Assembly (NCBI GenBank): GCA_019421015.1
Contig: JAHZGC010000001.1
Coordinates: 106,234 to 131,213, forward strand
Source: Coriobacteriaceae bacterium
GTDB taxonomy: Bacteria > Actinomycetota > Coriobacteriia > Coriobacteriales > UMGS124
Reading direction: 5' to 3'
Length of the DNA: 24,980 nucleotides
Shown piece by piece: positions 7,505 to 16,363 of the stretch; position 1 is the first letter of the stretch; each line of letters opens with the position of its first letter. The position numbers and the translations under genes were made by a program. The notes beneath the pieces were generated by a model. It was not told where the DNA came from. It was given only the letters and a program-made list of their open reading frames with translations, and made no database searches.

Positions 7505-8170
7505 ATGGCACGGTACGGAATGCTCGTCGACACCCGTCGCTGCGCCGGCTGCTACGCCTGCGTCGTGGCCTGCCAACTCTGGAATAACCAGCGTCCCGGC
7601 ACGGCGTGGAGCCACGTGGAGCGCCGCGAGTGGACCGACGAGAACGGGGAGAGCAGGCGCGCCTATCTGCCGCACGCCTGCATGCACTGCACCGATGCCC
7701 CCTGCGAGCAGGTCTGCCCCACCGGGGCCACCTACACGCGCGACGACGGCATCGTGGCGATCAACTACGAGGCGTGCATCGGCTGCGGCGCCTGCGCCGA
7801 GGCCTGCCCGTACGACGCCCGTGTGGCCGCCTCCAACGACGCCTGGTGGTGCGGCGCCGAGGAGCCTGCCCCCTATGAGGTCGAGGGCATCGTGCGCACC
7901 GCCCCGGCCATGGAGAAGTGCGTCTTCTGCTACCCGCGCCTCGAGGCCGGCATGAAGCCTGCCTGCGTGGTCAACTGCCCCGGCAAGGCGCGCGTCTTCG
8001 GCGACCTCGAGGATCCCGAGAGCGACATCAGCGTGGCCCTGGCCGAGGCGGGCGAGGCCGCCTACAACGTGCCCGGCACCGGCTTCTACTACATCGCCTA
8101 CGAGGGCATGCCCGCCGATATGCTGCCCGTGCTGCACCAGAGCCTGGCCTTTGACCCGAGCGCCCGTTAA
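7505..8170 (+). CDS. Four-cluster 4Fe-4S ferredoxin-like electron-transfer subunit (DmsB/NrfC type)
   Basis: This protein passes electrons to the catalytic molybdoenzyme encoded next. The 221 residues contain four Cys quartets for four [4Fe-4S] clusters: C13/16/19/23, C59/62/67/71, C91/94/97/101 and C139/142/154/158, the standard arrangement of DmsB/PsrB/NrfC proteins. There is no signal peptide; such subunits normally travel with the Tat-exported partner. The ATG at 7505 follows GAGAGGGGAACCCT. The catalytic gene starts 17 bases after its stop. Membership of the family is certain; the physiological electron donor is not visible, as no NrfD/DmsC-like anchor gene lies in the window. Confidence 0.93.
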   Translation: MARYGMLVDTRRCAGCYACVVACQLWNNQRPGTAWSHVERREWTDENGESRRAYLPHACMHCTDAPCEQVCPTGATYTRDDGIVAINYEACIGCGACAEACPYDARVAASNDAWWCGAEEPAPYEVEGIVRTAPAMEKCVFCYPRLEAGMKPACVVNCPGKARVFGDLEDPESDISVALAEAGEAAYNVPGTGFYYIAYEGMPADMLPVLHQSLAFDPSAR

Positions 8171-8187
8171 TGAGAGGAGACGCGAAC

Positions 8188-10431
8188 ATGTCTGACTTCA
8201 ACCCCGCCATCTCCCGTCGCGCGTTTGCCCAGGCCGCCGCTGCCGGCGTGGGCGTGGCGGCCGTCTCGGGCGGTTGGGACTTCCTGTGGCCCGAGAGCGC
8301 CTTCGCCGACGAGAACAGCCCCGTCGAGGAGCGCTTCTCCTACTGCGACATGTGCAACCACTCGCCCAAGTGCGGCATCACCGCCCATGTGCGCGAGAAC
8401 AAGATCGTGCGTATCGAGTCGCGCACCGACGGCTATCCCAACGGCCCGCTGTGCGCCAAGGGCATGGCGGCCATCCAGCAGCTCTACGACCCCGAGCGCC
8501 TGCTCTACCCCATGAAGCGCACCAACCCCGTCAAGGGCATCGATGAGGACCCGGGCTGGGAGCAGATCACCTGGGACGAGGCCTACGACACCATCGCCGC
8601 CAAGATGCAGGAGTGCAAGGAGAACTACGGCGCCGACTCGGTGTTCCTCTACTGCGGCGACCCCAAGGAGCCCCGCGGCGCGGTGAACCGCCTGGCCAAC
8701 CTCTTTGGCACCACGACCTACGGCAACGAGTCCTCTACCTGCGCCTACGCCACCATCATCGGCGGCCAGCTGGCCTACGGCATCGGCGGCATGGGCACCA
8801 ACCCCACGGCGGCCTCCAAGAGCTGCCTCATCTGGTCGCTCAACCCTGCCTGGTCGCTGCCGAACCGCTTTGGCAAGCTCGTCGACCTCAAGAAGAACGG
8901 CACCAAGTTCGTGGTGGTCGACCCCCGCGTGACCCCCACCGTGGAGGCTCTGGCCGACGTGCACCTGCAGCCCCGCCCGGGTACCGACGGCGCCCTGGCC
9001 TTGGGCATTGCCAACTGCATGATCGAGAACGGCTGGTACGACCGGGAGTTCTGCGAGACCTGGGGCCACGGCTGGGGGGAGTTCAAGGAGTACGTCGCGG
9101 ACTTCACCCTTGAGAAGACCGAGGAGATCACCTGGGTCCCCGCCGATAAGATCAAGGCTGCGGCCGAGATCTGGGGCACCAACAAGCCCGGCGCGCCCAT
9201 CTTCAGCGCAAGCCCCGTGGTGCACCACACCAACGGCGGCTACAACCAGATGGCCATCTGCCTGCTCGTGGCCATGCAGGGCGGCCTCGACATGGAGGGT
9301 GGCCTTACCGTGGGCGGCGGCCTGCCGTTCGACCTGTTTGCCTCCACGGCCCAGTTCAACCGCGAGGATCTCTACGAGGAGATTAAGGGCAACCGCTTCG
9401 ACCTCGAGGACTTCCCCATCTGGACCAAGTACGTGAAGCAGGTGCAGACCAACCGCTGGCCCGAGTACGCCGCCGATGGCAAGATCAAAATGATGATGAT
9501 GTGGGGCGGCAACGCGCTCATGTGGCCGCAGTCCCCCCTGTACCAGGAGGCCATCGGCTCCCTCGAGTTCGCCGCGGCGGCCGACTACTTCTACCGCCCC
9601 TGGACGCACAACTTCTGCGACATCATCCTGCCCGCGGCCATGTGCATGGAGCGCATGGCGCCCCTCTCGATCTTCGGCCGCAAGATCTACCTGCGCGAGC
9701 CCGTGGTGGAGCCCCTGGGAGAGGCCCGCGAGGACTGGCGTAGCGCCATGGAGCTGGGCTGCCGCCTGGGCTTCGAGGAGGAGTGCTTCGGCGGCGACGT
9801 CGAGGCCTGCATCGAGGAGGTGCTGGCCACCTCGGGCTGCGGCGTGACCCTGGCCGACCTGCGCGAGCACCCCGAGGGCGTCGTGGTGCCCCCGACCGCC
9901 GAGACGCAGTACAAGAAGTACGAGACCGGCGGCATCCGCAAGGACGGCCAGCCCGGCTTCAACACGCCGAGCGGCAAGGTCGAGTTCGTCTCCGAGGTGC
10001 TGCGCGAGGCCGGCTTCGACGGACTGCCCCTGTGGAACGAGCCGGTGCACAGCCCAGTTTCGACCCCCGAGGAGTTCGAGAAGTACCCGCTCATCCTCAA
10101 CACCGGCTCGCGCGTGCCCATGTACACCCACACCAAGGAGCGCAACATCCCCTGGCTGAACCAGTTCATGCCCGAGCCCATCGTGCGCCTGAACCCGGTG
10201 GACGCCGAGGTCCGCGGCCTGGTCGACGGCGACCGTGCCCGCATCTTCAACGACCTGGGCGAGATCGAGATGGTCGTCGAGGTGACCAACCTCGTGCTGC
10301 CGGGCTGCGTCGATATGTTCCACGGCTGGGTGAACGCCAACGTGAACCTGCTTGTCTCCCGCGACTTTGACCCGATCACCGGCTACCCGCCCTTCAAGGA
10401 AGGCCTGTGCCAGGTGGAGAAGATCGCGTAG
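8188..10431 (+). CDS. Tat-exported molybdopterin (bis-MGD) oxidoreductase, DMSO-reductase superfamily
   Basis: This is the catalytic subunit of an exported oxidoreductase, 747 residues. The Tat signal has SRRAFAQ (Arg10-Arg11) followed by an Ala/Gly-rich stretch and an AFA site near residue 40. The N-terminal [4Fe-4S] motif is C53-x2-C56-x5-C62-x26-C89. GNESSTCAYA places Cys185 where the molybdenum ligand is expected, as in thiosulfate/polysulfide reductase-like members. The C-terminal guanine-dinucleotide domain ends with FHGWVNANVN...DPITGYPPFK...CQVE. ATG 8188 is chosen over the in-frame 8170 because GAGAGGAG precedes it and the Tat motif follows directly. Relatives in gut Coriobacteriia include catechol dehydroxylases and polysulfide/thiosulfate-type reductases; I cannot assign the substrate. 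No dedicated TorD-type chaperone gene is seen. Confidence 0.92.
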   Translation: MSDFNPAISRRAFAQAAAAGVGVAAVSGGWDFLWPESAFADENSPVEERFSYCDMCNHSPKCGITAHVRENKIVRIESRTDGYPNGPLCAKGMAAIQQLYDPERLLYPMKRTNPVKGIDEDPGWEQITWDEAYDTIAAKMQECKENYGADSVFLYCGDPKEPRGAVNRLANLFGTTTYGNESSTCAYATIIGGQLAYGIGGMGTNPTAASKSCLIWSLNPAWSLPNRFGKLVDLKKNGTKFVVVDPRVTPTVEALADVHLQPRPGTDGALALGIANCMIENGWYDREFCETWGHGWGEFKEYVADFTLEKTEEITWVPADKIKAAAEIWGTNKPGAPIFSASPVVHHTNGGYNQMAICLLVAMQGGLDMEGGLTVGGGLPFDLFASTAQFNREDLYEEIKGNRFDLEDFPIWTKYVKQVQTNRWPEYAADGKIKMMMMWGGNALMWPQSPLYQEAIGSLEFAAAADYFYRPWTHNFCDIILPAAMCMERMAPLSIFGRKIYLREPVVEPLGEAREDWRSAMELGCRLGFEEECFGGDVEACIEEVLATSGCGVTLADLREHPEGVVVPPTAETQYKKYETGGIRKDGQPGFNTPSGKVEFVSEVLREAGFDGLPLWNEPVHSPVSTPEEFEKYPLILNTGSRVPMYTHTKERNIPWLNQFMPEPIVRLNPVDAEVRGLVDGDRARIFNDLGEIEMVVEVTNLVLPGCVDMFHGWVNANVNLLVSRDFDPITGYPPFKEGLCQVEKIA

Positions 10432-10464
10432 GGGAGAGGAAAACCTACGCAGGGGAGAAGCCCT

Positions 10465-10553
10465 GCGGTTTGAGGCGGCCCCCCGTGATAGAGACGCCTC
10501 CGGGTTAGAGGTGGCTCCAGGGTAGAGGCAACCCTGCAGTTGGAGGCGGCCCT
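10465..10553 (+). repeat. Degenerate 17-18 base tandem repeat, about five units
   Basis: Five consecutive units begin near 10465, 10484, 10502, 10519 and 10536. Each has the form N4-6-T-(T/A/G)-GAGGCGGCCCC with changes, for example GGGTTAGAGGTGGCTCC and AGGGTAGAGGCAACCCT. They lie just after the molybdoenzyme stop. The last unit forms the left arm of the hairpin at 10546. No open frame explains them. Confidence 0.55.
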
Positions 10554-10585
10554 CGTAGTTCCATCGGGAACGCGGGGGCCGCTTT
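10546..10585 (+). terminator. Probable terminator of the molybdoenzyme operon
   Basis: GCGGCCCTCG (10546-10555) pairs with CGGGGGCCGC (10573-10582) over 10 bp with one G-T pair and a 17-base loop, followed by TTTGCGT. The T-run is short, so efficiency is uncertain. It is the only good stem before the repeat array. Confidence 0.55.
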
Positions 10586-10636
10586 GCGTGTGGGTGGGGT
10601 TGGGGCGGCAGGAAGGCGGGCATCCAGGTAGCCGGA

Positions 10637-10848
10637 TGGCACCGAATTGGAGAAATGTAATCGTATGCAGGGCTGGGTGGCACCGAATTGGCGTAATGTA
10701 ACTGTTGGCTGGCCAAAATAGGCGGTTGTGCATGCCGGACAGTTACATAACGCGAATTCGGTGCCATTTCGTGGGTCTATCTATTACAGAACGTCGGTTT
10801 GGTGCCATGCGCCGGGAGCCGCTATTACAGAACGCCGGTTTGGTGCCA
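10637..10848. repeat. Array of five 24-25 base repeats in two facing orientations
   Basis: Copies occur at 10637-10661 and 10678-10701 (forward) and 10743-10766, 10783-10807 and 10824-10848 (reverse). Each begins TGGCACC and ends (A/C)TGTAA in its own orientation, with a variable middle (GAATTGGCGTA type or AAACCGACGTT type). Within each orientation copies start 40-41 bases apart. Copies 2 and 3 extend to a 28-base inverted repeat (10678-10705 against 10739-10766) with two mismatches and a 33-base centre. The array lies between the convergent ends of the molybdoenzyme operon and the nitrogenase-like operon. It could be a REP/BIME-like element or a set of binding sites; no associated transposase is present. 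Confidence 0.75.
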
Positions 10849-10937
10849 GCATGGCTTTCGGGAAGCATTTTGTGAACTTGCACGATCGACCCATGGTGCC
10901 CATGTTCAGAAATCATGCCGAGCTTACGGGGGTCTGT

Positions 10938-11007
10938 TGTGAGCTCGTGACCGATTCCCGGCACGAGGCCTGTCCGTGGGTGTGATGCGCGCCATGCTCG
11001 AGGCCAC
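10938..11007 (+). pseudogene. Decayed fragment of the small gene found intact-like at 18046
   Basis: The segment from GAGCTCGTGACCGATTCC to GCGCGCCATGCTCGAGG matches bases about 18071-18141 nearly throughout, including the ELVTDS and MRAMLE coding stretches. A one-base deletion near 10976 shifts the frame, and neither the beginning nor the end of the gene is present. Upstream bases 10850-10937 show no recognisable DUF3791-type gene. It is a remnant of a duplicated or formerly larger module. The remaining bases of the 10432-11026 gap hold only the repeats and terminator listed separately. Confidence 0.7.
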
Positions 11008-11026
11008 TTTCTTCCTTCTTATGCCC

Positions 11027-11817
<791 letters not shown>

Positions 11818-11818
<1 letters not shown>

Positions 11819-12876
11819 CATGCCTCCTTGGCGGTCGTGCGGATGAGCCATGCGAAGAACGGTGCACCCACGATAGCTGTGAGAATCGACAGTGGGATTT
11901 CGACGCCCGTCGCGCAACGGGCGATGTCGTCGATGGCGAGCAGATACATGCCCCCCAACAACAGCGACGCCGGCACGAGCGTGCGGTGGTCATTGCCCAG
12001 CATAAGGCGCGCGATGTGGGGGATCACCAGGCCGATCCACCCGATGACGCCGCACAGGGCCACCGTGGTCGCGGTCATGAAGGTGGCCGCCACGATGGTG
12101 ATCGAGCGCAGCCGGCTCACGTTCATGCCGAGCGAGCGGGCCTCCTCCTCGTCGAGCGAGAGCAGGTTGAGCTTCCAGCGCAGGCCCAGCAGCACCAGGG
12201 CGCAGGGGAGAATGACTGCCGCCGCTACGGCCACGTCGCGGTAGGTGGCCGTTGCCAAGCTGCCCAGCAACCACGAGGTGATGGCGGGCAGCTTGTCGTA
12301 GGGGTCGCACACGTACTTGATGATCGATACAAAGGCCTCGAACAGCGCCGAGACCACCACGCCTACGAGCACGAGCATATAGAGCTGCATGCGGCTCTGT
12401 ACCCGGCCGAGCAGCATCACCATGCCCACCGCCACCAGGCCAAATCCCAGCGCCATGCCCTGGATGAGCAGGGCGCTGCCCGACGCCAGGATCGCCAGTG
12501 CCGCGCCAAAGCTCGCGCCGGCCGAGACGCCCAGGATGTCGGGGCTCACCAACGGGTTGCCAAAGACCGCCTGGAACGCCGCGCCCGAGACCGCCAGCGC
12601 CGCCCCGACCAGCACGCTCATGAGGATGCGCGGCAGGCGCACGTTAAAGACCACGGTGGTCATCATGGCATCGGGGGCCTCGAAGCCAAAGACGGGCGCG
12701 AACAGCGTCTTCACCACGTCGGCGGGGGCGATGGAGTAGCGCCCCAGGCACAGCGAGAGCACTGCGCACGCCACGAGCACCGCAGCCATGAGCGCCAGCA
12801 CGAGCCCCCGGCACAGGCGCTGGCCCTTGGGGGAGGAAGGAAGCGTGGAAGTGGGGGTCGCCGAACCCACGTTCAT
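11818..12876 (-). CDS. ABC transporter permease, FecCD/BtuC family
   Basis: This is a membrane permease for uptake of a metal chelate or corrinoid-like compound, 352 residues with about ten hydrophobic spans. Family features include RLPRILMSVLVGAALAVSGAAFQAVFGNPLVSPDILGVSAGASFG (positions about 75-120) and, near the C-terminus, GVIGWIGLVIPHIARLMLGNDHR, the segment that contacts the ATPase. The ATG at 12876 overlaps the stop of the upstream nitrogenase-like gene by four bases (ATGA). Although an open frame continues upstream to 13725, that part lies over the nitrogenase-like gene in another frame and has no membrane or permease character. Only one permease gene is present, implying a homodimer as in BtuC2. 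Confidence 0.93.
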
Positions 12877-14075
12877 CGCAGCGCCTCCCGCACATGGGCC
12901 AAAAAGCCCTCGCCGAACAGGGGCACGGGCTTGTCCCACGAGATGCGGCTCGAGACGGCCACGTGCGGCACCTCCACATGGCGGCAGGCGCTTTCCTGGG
13001 GGATAAACCCGTCGAGCAGCGTGTCGCCCACCAGGACGTCGTAGCCACCGCCCGCCACGGCGGCCAGCAGCTCCTCCTCGCTCACGGTGCCCAGGTCGTC
13101 CGGGGCCATGAGGGCGGGATCGGCCTCGAAGAACGTCGCCACGGACACGGCCCCGAACCCCTCGTCGGTGAGCAGCGCCTCGCGCCAGCCGTTGGCCAGC
13201 GCCTGGTCGCCCACCACCAGGGCGCGCGGGCCGTTCGGGTTGCCGCTGGGTGCCGGGGGTTCCCAGGGTGAGACCTTCTCGCCCGCCGCCGCACGGTCCA
13301 TGCGGTTGAGCGTGCGGGCCACCGGAGTGCGTCCCGCAAAGGACCCCACCACGTAGGGGATTCCGTAGGTGCGCTGCATCCAGCGGGCTAGGGACAGGCC
13401 CGAGGTGGTCAGCGCCACGTTGCAGGCGGCGGTGAGGCCGTCTACGTACTCCTGCACCGAGGAGCCCATGGACCACACGCTCGCCACGGCCCAGCCGCCG
13501 GCTTCCAGCAGGTCGCGCACTGCGTCGACGTTGGCCTGCGAGGTCACGTCGAGCGGCGTGGCGCCCAGCAGGTTCACGCGCCGCGGCCGGCCCGGCTCCC
13601 ACGGGGGCACCTCGCCCGCCCGGGGCGCCACCAGGTCGCGGGCCAGGGCAAGCAGCGTGCGCGCCAACCCGTGGCCGTAGTAGCGCGTTCCCGTGGTGTC
13701 GAGCGCGATGCCGGGAATCTGGCAAAGGTCGGAGATCTGGTTGGCCACGGCCCGGTAGTCGGTGCCGAGGACCATGGGGTTGGGGGTGCCGATCAGCGCC
13801 ACAAAGTCGCCGGGGACTTCGCGCTGGGCATGGCAGGCGGCTTCGACCAGGGCGTCGTCGAGGCCGAAGAGCGCCTGCATGTCGTCGAGGGCCGAGGTCA
13901 GGATGCGCGCGTTGCCCTCGTAGGCCCGCGGCTCGTCATAGGCGGTGTAGTTTCCGATGCACCCCGAGGGATCGTGGATGACCACGGTTCCGTTCAGGTC
14001 GAAGAGCGCCGCGCAGGCACCCGAATAGTCGGCTGCAAAGGTGGGGAGCAGCACATGGAAGTCGCGTTGGTTCAT
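12873..14075 (-). CDS. Nitrogenase component 1-like protein (NifK/NifE-like), short and cluster-poor
   Basis: This 400-residue protein belongs to the nitrogenase/oxidoreductase component 1 family. Near the N-terminus YSGACAALFDLNGTVVIHDP and DPSGCIGNYT give Cys21 and Cys39, matching the first two cluster-ligand positions of NifD/NifK (GCA...G...HGP-x-GC-x-Y). The third ligand position, after the VALIGTPNP strand, has no cysteine; nearby cysteines are Cys81 and Cys118. Later parts show Rossmann-like folds (RRVNLLGATPLDV, then GPRALVVGDQALANGWREAL and YDVLVGDTLLDG). A GGAGG site overlaps the stop of the upstream partner, from which it is separated by 12 bases. It probably pairs with that protein, as NifK pairs with NifD or BchB with BchN. 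It is not a true NifK. Confidence 0.85.
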   Translation of the reverse strand: MNQRDFHVLLPTFAADYSGACAALFDLNGTVVIHDPSGCIGNYTAYDEPRAYEGNARILTSALDDMQALFGLDDALVEAACHAQREVPGDFVALIGTPNPMVLGTDYRAVANQISDLCQIPGIALDTTGTRYYGHGLARTLLALARDLVAPRAGEVPPWEPGRPRRVNLLGATPLDVTSQANVDAVRDLLEAGGWAVASVWSMGSSVQEYVDGLTAACNVALTTSGLSLARWMQRTYGIPYVVGSFAGRTPVARTLNRMDRAAAGEKVSPWEPPAPSGNPNGPRALVVGDQALANGWREALLTDEGFGAVSVATFFEADPALMAPDDLGTVSEEELLAAVAGGGYDVLVGDTLLDGFIPQESACRHVEVPHVAVSSRISWDKPVPLFGEGFLAHVREALR

Positions 14076-14087
14076 CGCAGTGGCCTC

Positions 14088-15479
14088 CTACACCACGAGC
14101 GTCTGGGAGTAGAGCATCGTGCGGGCGTCCCCCCGTTTCTCGAGGGCCTGGCGCACGCCCTCTAAGAGGAAGCGCGAGGCTTCAAAGCCGAAGGGCTGCA
14201 CGTCCACGCCGAGCGAGAGCGGCGCGGCCGACTCGACCAGGCGCGCGGCGTCCAGGCCCACGGCCACGTCGGTGGGGTGCCCCACCTCGCGCACCAGCGA
14301 CATGCGCGGATGGCTGCCCGAGTACACGGGAATCTGGGGGTTCACGGCGCAGAGGGCCTCGATGTAGGGCAGGTCTCCCGGCTCCATCTCCTCTGCCAGC
14401 AAAAACGTGATGTTTGCGCCTGCGGCGGCCAGGGTCGCGGCCACCTCGAAGGTGGATCCGTTGAGGTTCGAGCCCACGGCCACGTTGAGCCCCTCCATCC
14501 AAGAGCGGGCCTGTTCGAGCTCGCGGACGGCCTGCTCGTAGTAGGGCTCAAAAGGCAGCGGCTGCTCTAGGAACGCGCCCAGGTCGCGGTACATGGCGGC
14601 CACGCGCTCCACGTCGTAGGGCATGCCTGTGAGGTGCCACGGGGTCCCGAAGGCCGCCTCGAGGTCGCGGCAGGCATGGCGGCCGAAGGGCTTGAGCAGG
14701 ATGTTGCGGCTGCCCTCGCGCATGCGCAGGAACTCATCGAAGGTGGCGCAGGTGGGCAGTGATCGCACCGTGGACAAACCGACGGCCGCCAGCAGGTTAA
14801 AGAGCTCGCTCGTCTCGTCCACCGGGGCAAAGTTGCCCATGACGTTCACGGCTTTGGGGTCCTTCTCCACCGGGCCCGCCTGGGTGAGAAACCCATAGAT
14901 GCCGCGCTGCAGCTTTACCGGGGGAGGCGTGGTTGACGACATGCTCACCGGGTCCATGTGGCCGTCCATGAATGGGATGCCGTAGCGCTCGGCCATGCGG
15001 GCACACACGTTTGCGTAGTCGGAGCCCAAGAGGTCGTCGATGCAGGTGGAGAAGAGCCACACGCAGCTGGGCTTTTCGGCCCTAAGCCGCAGCACGCGGT
15101 CCACGATGGCCTCGAGGCGCTCCATATGGGTGCCCATGACCAGGTCGTCTTCGGAGATGTCGACATAGTACATACGGTCGCGGTAGCCGTTCATGACCGC
15201 CGCCACCGAGCCGTGCCGGCCACAGCCGCACGGGGCCTGGAAGATCACGATGGAGCCGGGTACCTGCATGGCTCCGCGGGCAATGCCCCAGCCGCCGGCG
15301 CAGGGGGCCACGTAGCGCAGGCTGCCCTTGGGGATGAGGCACCCCTCGCCGATGGGCAGCCCCACCACTTGAGTGTAGGAGGCTTGGGGAGCGAGAATCT
15401 GGGGGCCGTGGCGCAGCACGTCGCGCACGGCCGAGAGGGGCACGGCGTCGCAGGCGTCGAAGAGGGACTTCTCGATCAT
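14088..15479 (-). CDS. Nitrogenase component 1-like protein (NifD/NflD-like)
   Basis: This 463-residue protein is the better-preserved component 1-like subunit. Candidate cluster ligands are Cys60 (VAPCAGGWG), Cys86 with an extra Cys84 (QAPCGCGRHG) and Cys146 (LFSTCIDDLLG), corresponding in order to the three P-cluster cysteines of NifD. Further family-like segments are NVMGNFAPVDETSELFNLLAAVGL (about 214-237) and VAVGSNLNGSTFEVAATLAAAGANI (about 345-369). The cofactor-ligand Cys and His of authentic NifD could not be identified. The gene starts immediately after the stop of nifH-like (TAG-ATG) with GGAGG inside the nifH end. Together these suggest a reductase of the BchNB/CfbD/Nfl kind. Substrate unknown. 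Confidence 0.87.
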   Translation of the reverse strand: MIEKSLFDACDAVPLSAVRDVLRHGPQILAPQASYTQVVGLPIGEGCLIPKGSLRYVAPCAGGWGIARGAMQVPGSIVIFQAPCGCGRHGSVAAVMNGYRDRMYYVDISEDDLVMGTHMERLEAIVDRVLRLRAEKPSCVWLFSTCIDDLLGSDYANVCARMAERYGIPFMDGHMDPVSMSSTTPPPVKLQRGIYGFLTQAGPVEKDPKAVNVMGNFAPVDETSELFNLLAAVGLSTVRSLPTCATFDEFLRMREGSRNILLKPFGRHACRDLEAAFGTPWHLTGMPYDVERVAAMYRDLGAFLEQPLPFEPYYEQAVRELEQARSWMEGLNVAVGSNLNGSTFEVAATLAAAGANITFLLAEEMEPGDLPYIEALCAVNPQIPVYSGSHPRMSLVREVGHPTDVAVGLDAARLVESAAPLSLGVDVQPFGFEASRFLLEGVRQALEKRGDARTMLYSQTLVV

Positions 15480-16322
15480 CTAGGCCTCCTCGCAGCATTG
15501 GCAGGGGAGCGGCTCACGGGCTGCGGGCATAGGGGCGGCCTCGGGCTCGGCTGTGGTCTTGCCGGTATTGCCGGTCTCGCCTATGAGCGTGCGGGCGATG
15601 GCGCGGAAGGTGCGCGACACCTCGAGGTCGGGGTCCATTTGCTCCACGGTCATGCCCCGGTCTTCGGCTTTTTGGATGTTGGCGTCGCGGGGCACGATGC
15701 CGATGACCTGCGTGCCGATGCGCTCGGCGAACTCCTGCACGATGCGCACCTCGTCGGGGGTGTTGCGGCAGTTGCAGATGATGCCGCGTAGCTTGGCATA
15801 GCCGCGCGACGAGAAGTTGTCGAGGGCCTTCTTGATGTTCTCCGCCGCGTAGAGTGCCATCTTCTCGCCCGAAGTCACTATCACCACCTCGTCGGCGTAA
15901 CCCGAGCGGATGGGCACCGCAAAGCCGCCGCATACCACGTCGCCCAGCACGTCGAAAAAGACGAAGTCGGGCTGGTACGTGCCAAAGGCGTCGAACTCTT
16001 CGAGCGTCTCGAAGGTCTTTACGATGCCGCGGCCCGCGCAGCCGCTGCCGGGGGTGGGACCGCCCGCCTCGGCGCAGACCACGCCGTGGTAGCCCTGGCG
16101 CGTGATGGACTCGAGACCGGGAGCGCGGCCGTCGTTTTGCACGAGCACCTCCATGACCGAGGTCAGGGATTCTCCGCCGAGTAGGTTGAAGGTGGAGTCG
16201 GCCTTGGGGTCGCAGCCGATCTGCATGACGCGGTAGCCCTCGTCGGCGATGCAGGCCGAGAGCGTGGAGGTGACGGTGGACTTGCCGATGCCGCCCTTGC
16301 CGTAGATGGCGATCTTCTTCAT
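15480..16322 (-). CDS. NifH-like nitrogenase reductase / iron protein (NflH, BchL/CfbC class)
   Basis: This ATP-dependent electron donor forms a homodimer with a bridging [4Fe-4S] cluster and reduces a component 1-like partner. The 280-residue protein has the P-loop GKGGIGKST (8-16), the GCDPKADST segment (36-44), cluster ligands Cys95 (PGSGCAGRGI) and Cys131 (DVVCGGF), and FDVLGD as switch II. The arginine after GCAG, the ADP-ribosylation site in some nitrogenases, is conserved. The C-terminal 35 residues are extra and end in PCQCCEEA, a cysteine cluster not typical of NifH. The start at 16322 has AGAGGGAG at proper spacing; the open frame upstream is not protein-like. First gene of the tightly packed part of the operon. 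Confidence 0.95.
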   Translation of the reverse strand: MKKIAIYGKGGIGKSTVTSTLSACIADEGYRVMQIGCDPKADSTFNLLGGESLTSVMEVLVQNDGRAPGLESITRQGYHGVVCAEAGGPTPGSGCAGRGIVKTFETLEEFDAFGTYQPDFVFFDVLGDVVCGGFAVPIRSGYADEVVIVTSGEKMALYAAENIKKALDNFSSRGYAKLRGIICNCRNTPDEVRIVQEFAERIGTQVIGIVPRDANIQKAEDRGMTVEQMDPDLEVSRTFRAIARTLIGETGNTGKTTAEPEAAPMPAAREPLPCQCCEEA

Positions 16323-16363
16323 GGCTCCCTCTTTTGGTGAACGGATGATGCGCGGTAGAGATG

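Noticed and set aside
8188..10431. Assignment as a specific catechol dehydroxylase or DMSO reductase
   Set aside because: Superfamily motifs are clear, but nothing visible fixes the substrate, so no gene symbol is given.
8167..10767. Very long minus-strand open frame opposite the molybdoenzyme gene
   Set aside because: It is a His/Val/Gly/Leu-rich antisense reading produced by GC-rich codon use and has no domain or ribosome site. The plus strand carries clear cofactor motifs.
10637..10848. CRISPR array
   Set aside because: Repeats are regularly spaced, but they change orientation, diverge in the middle, have spacers of only about 16 bases, and no cas gene is present.
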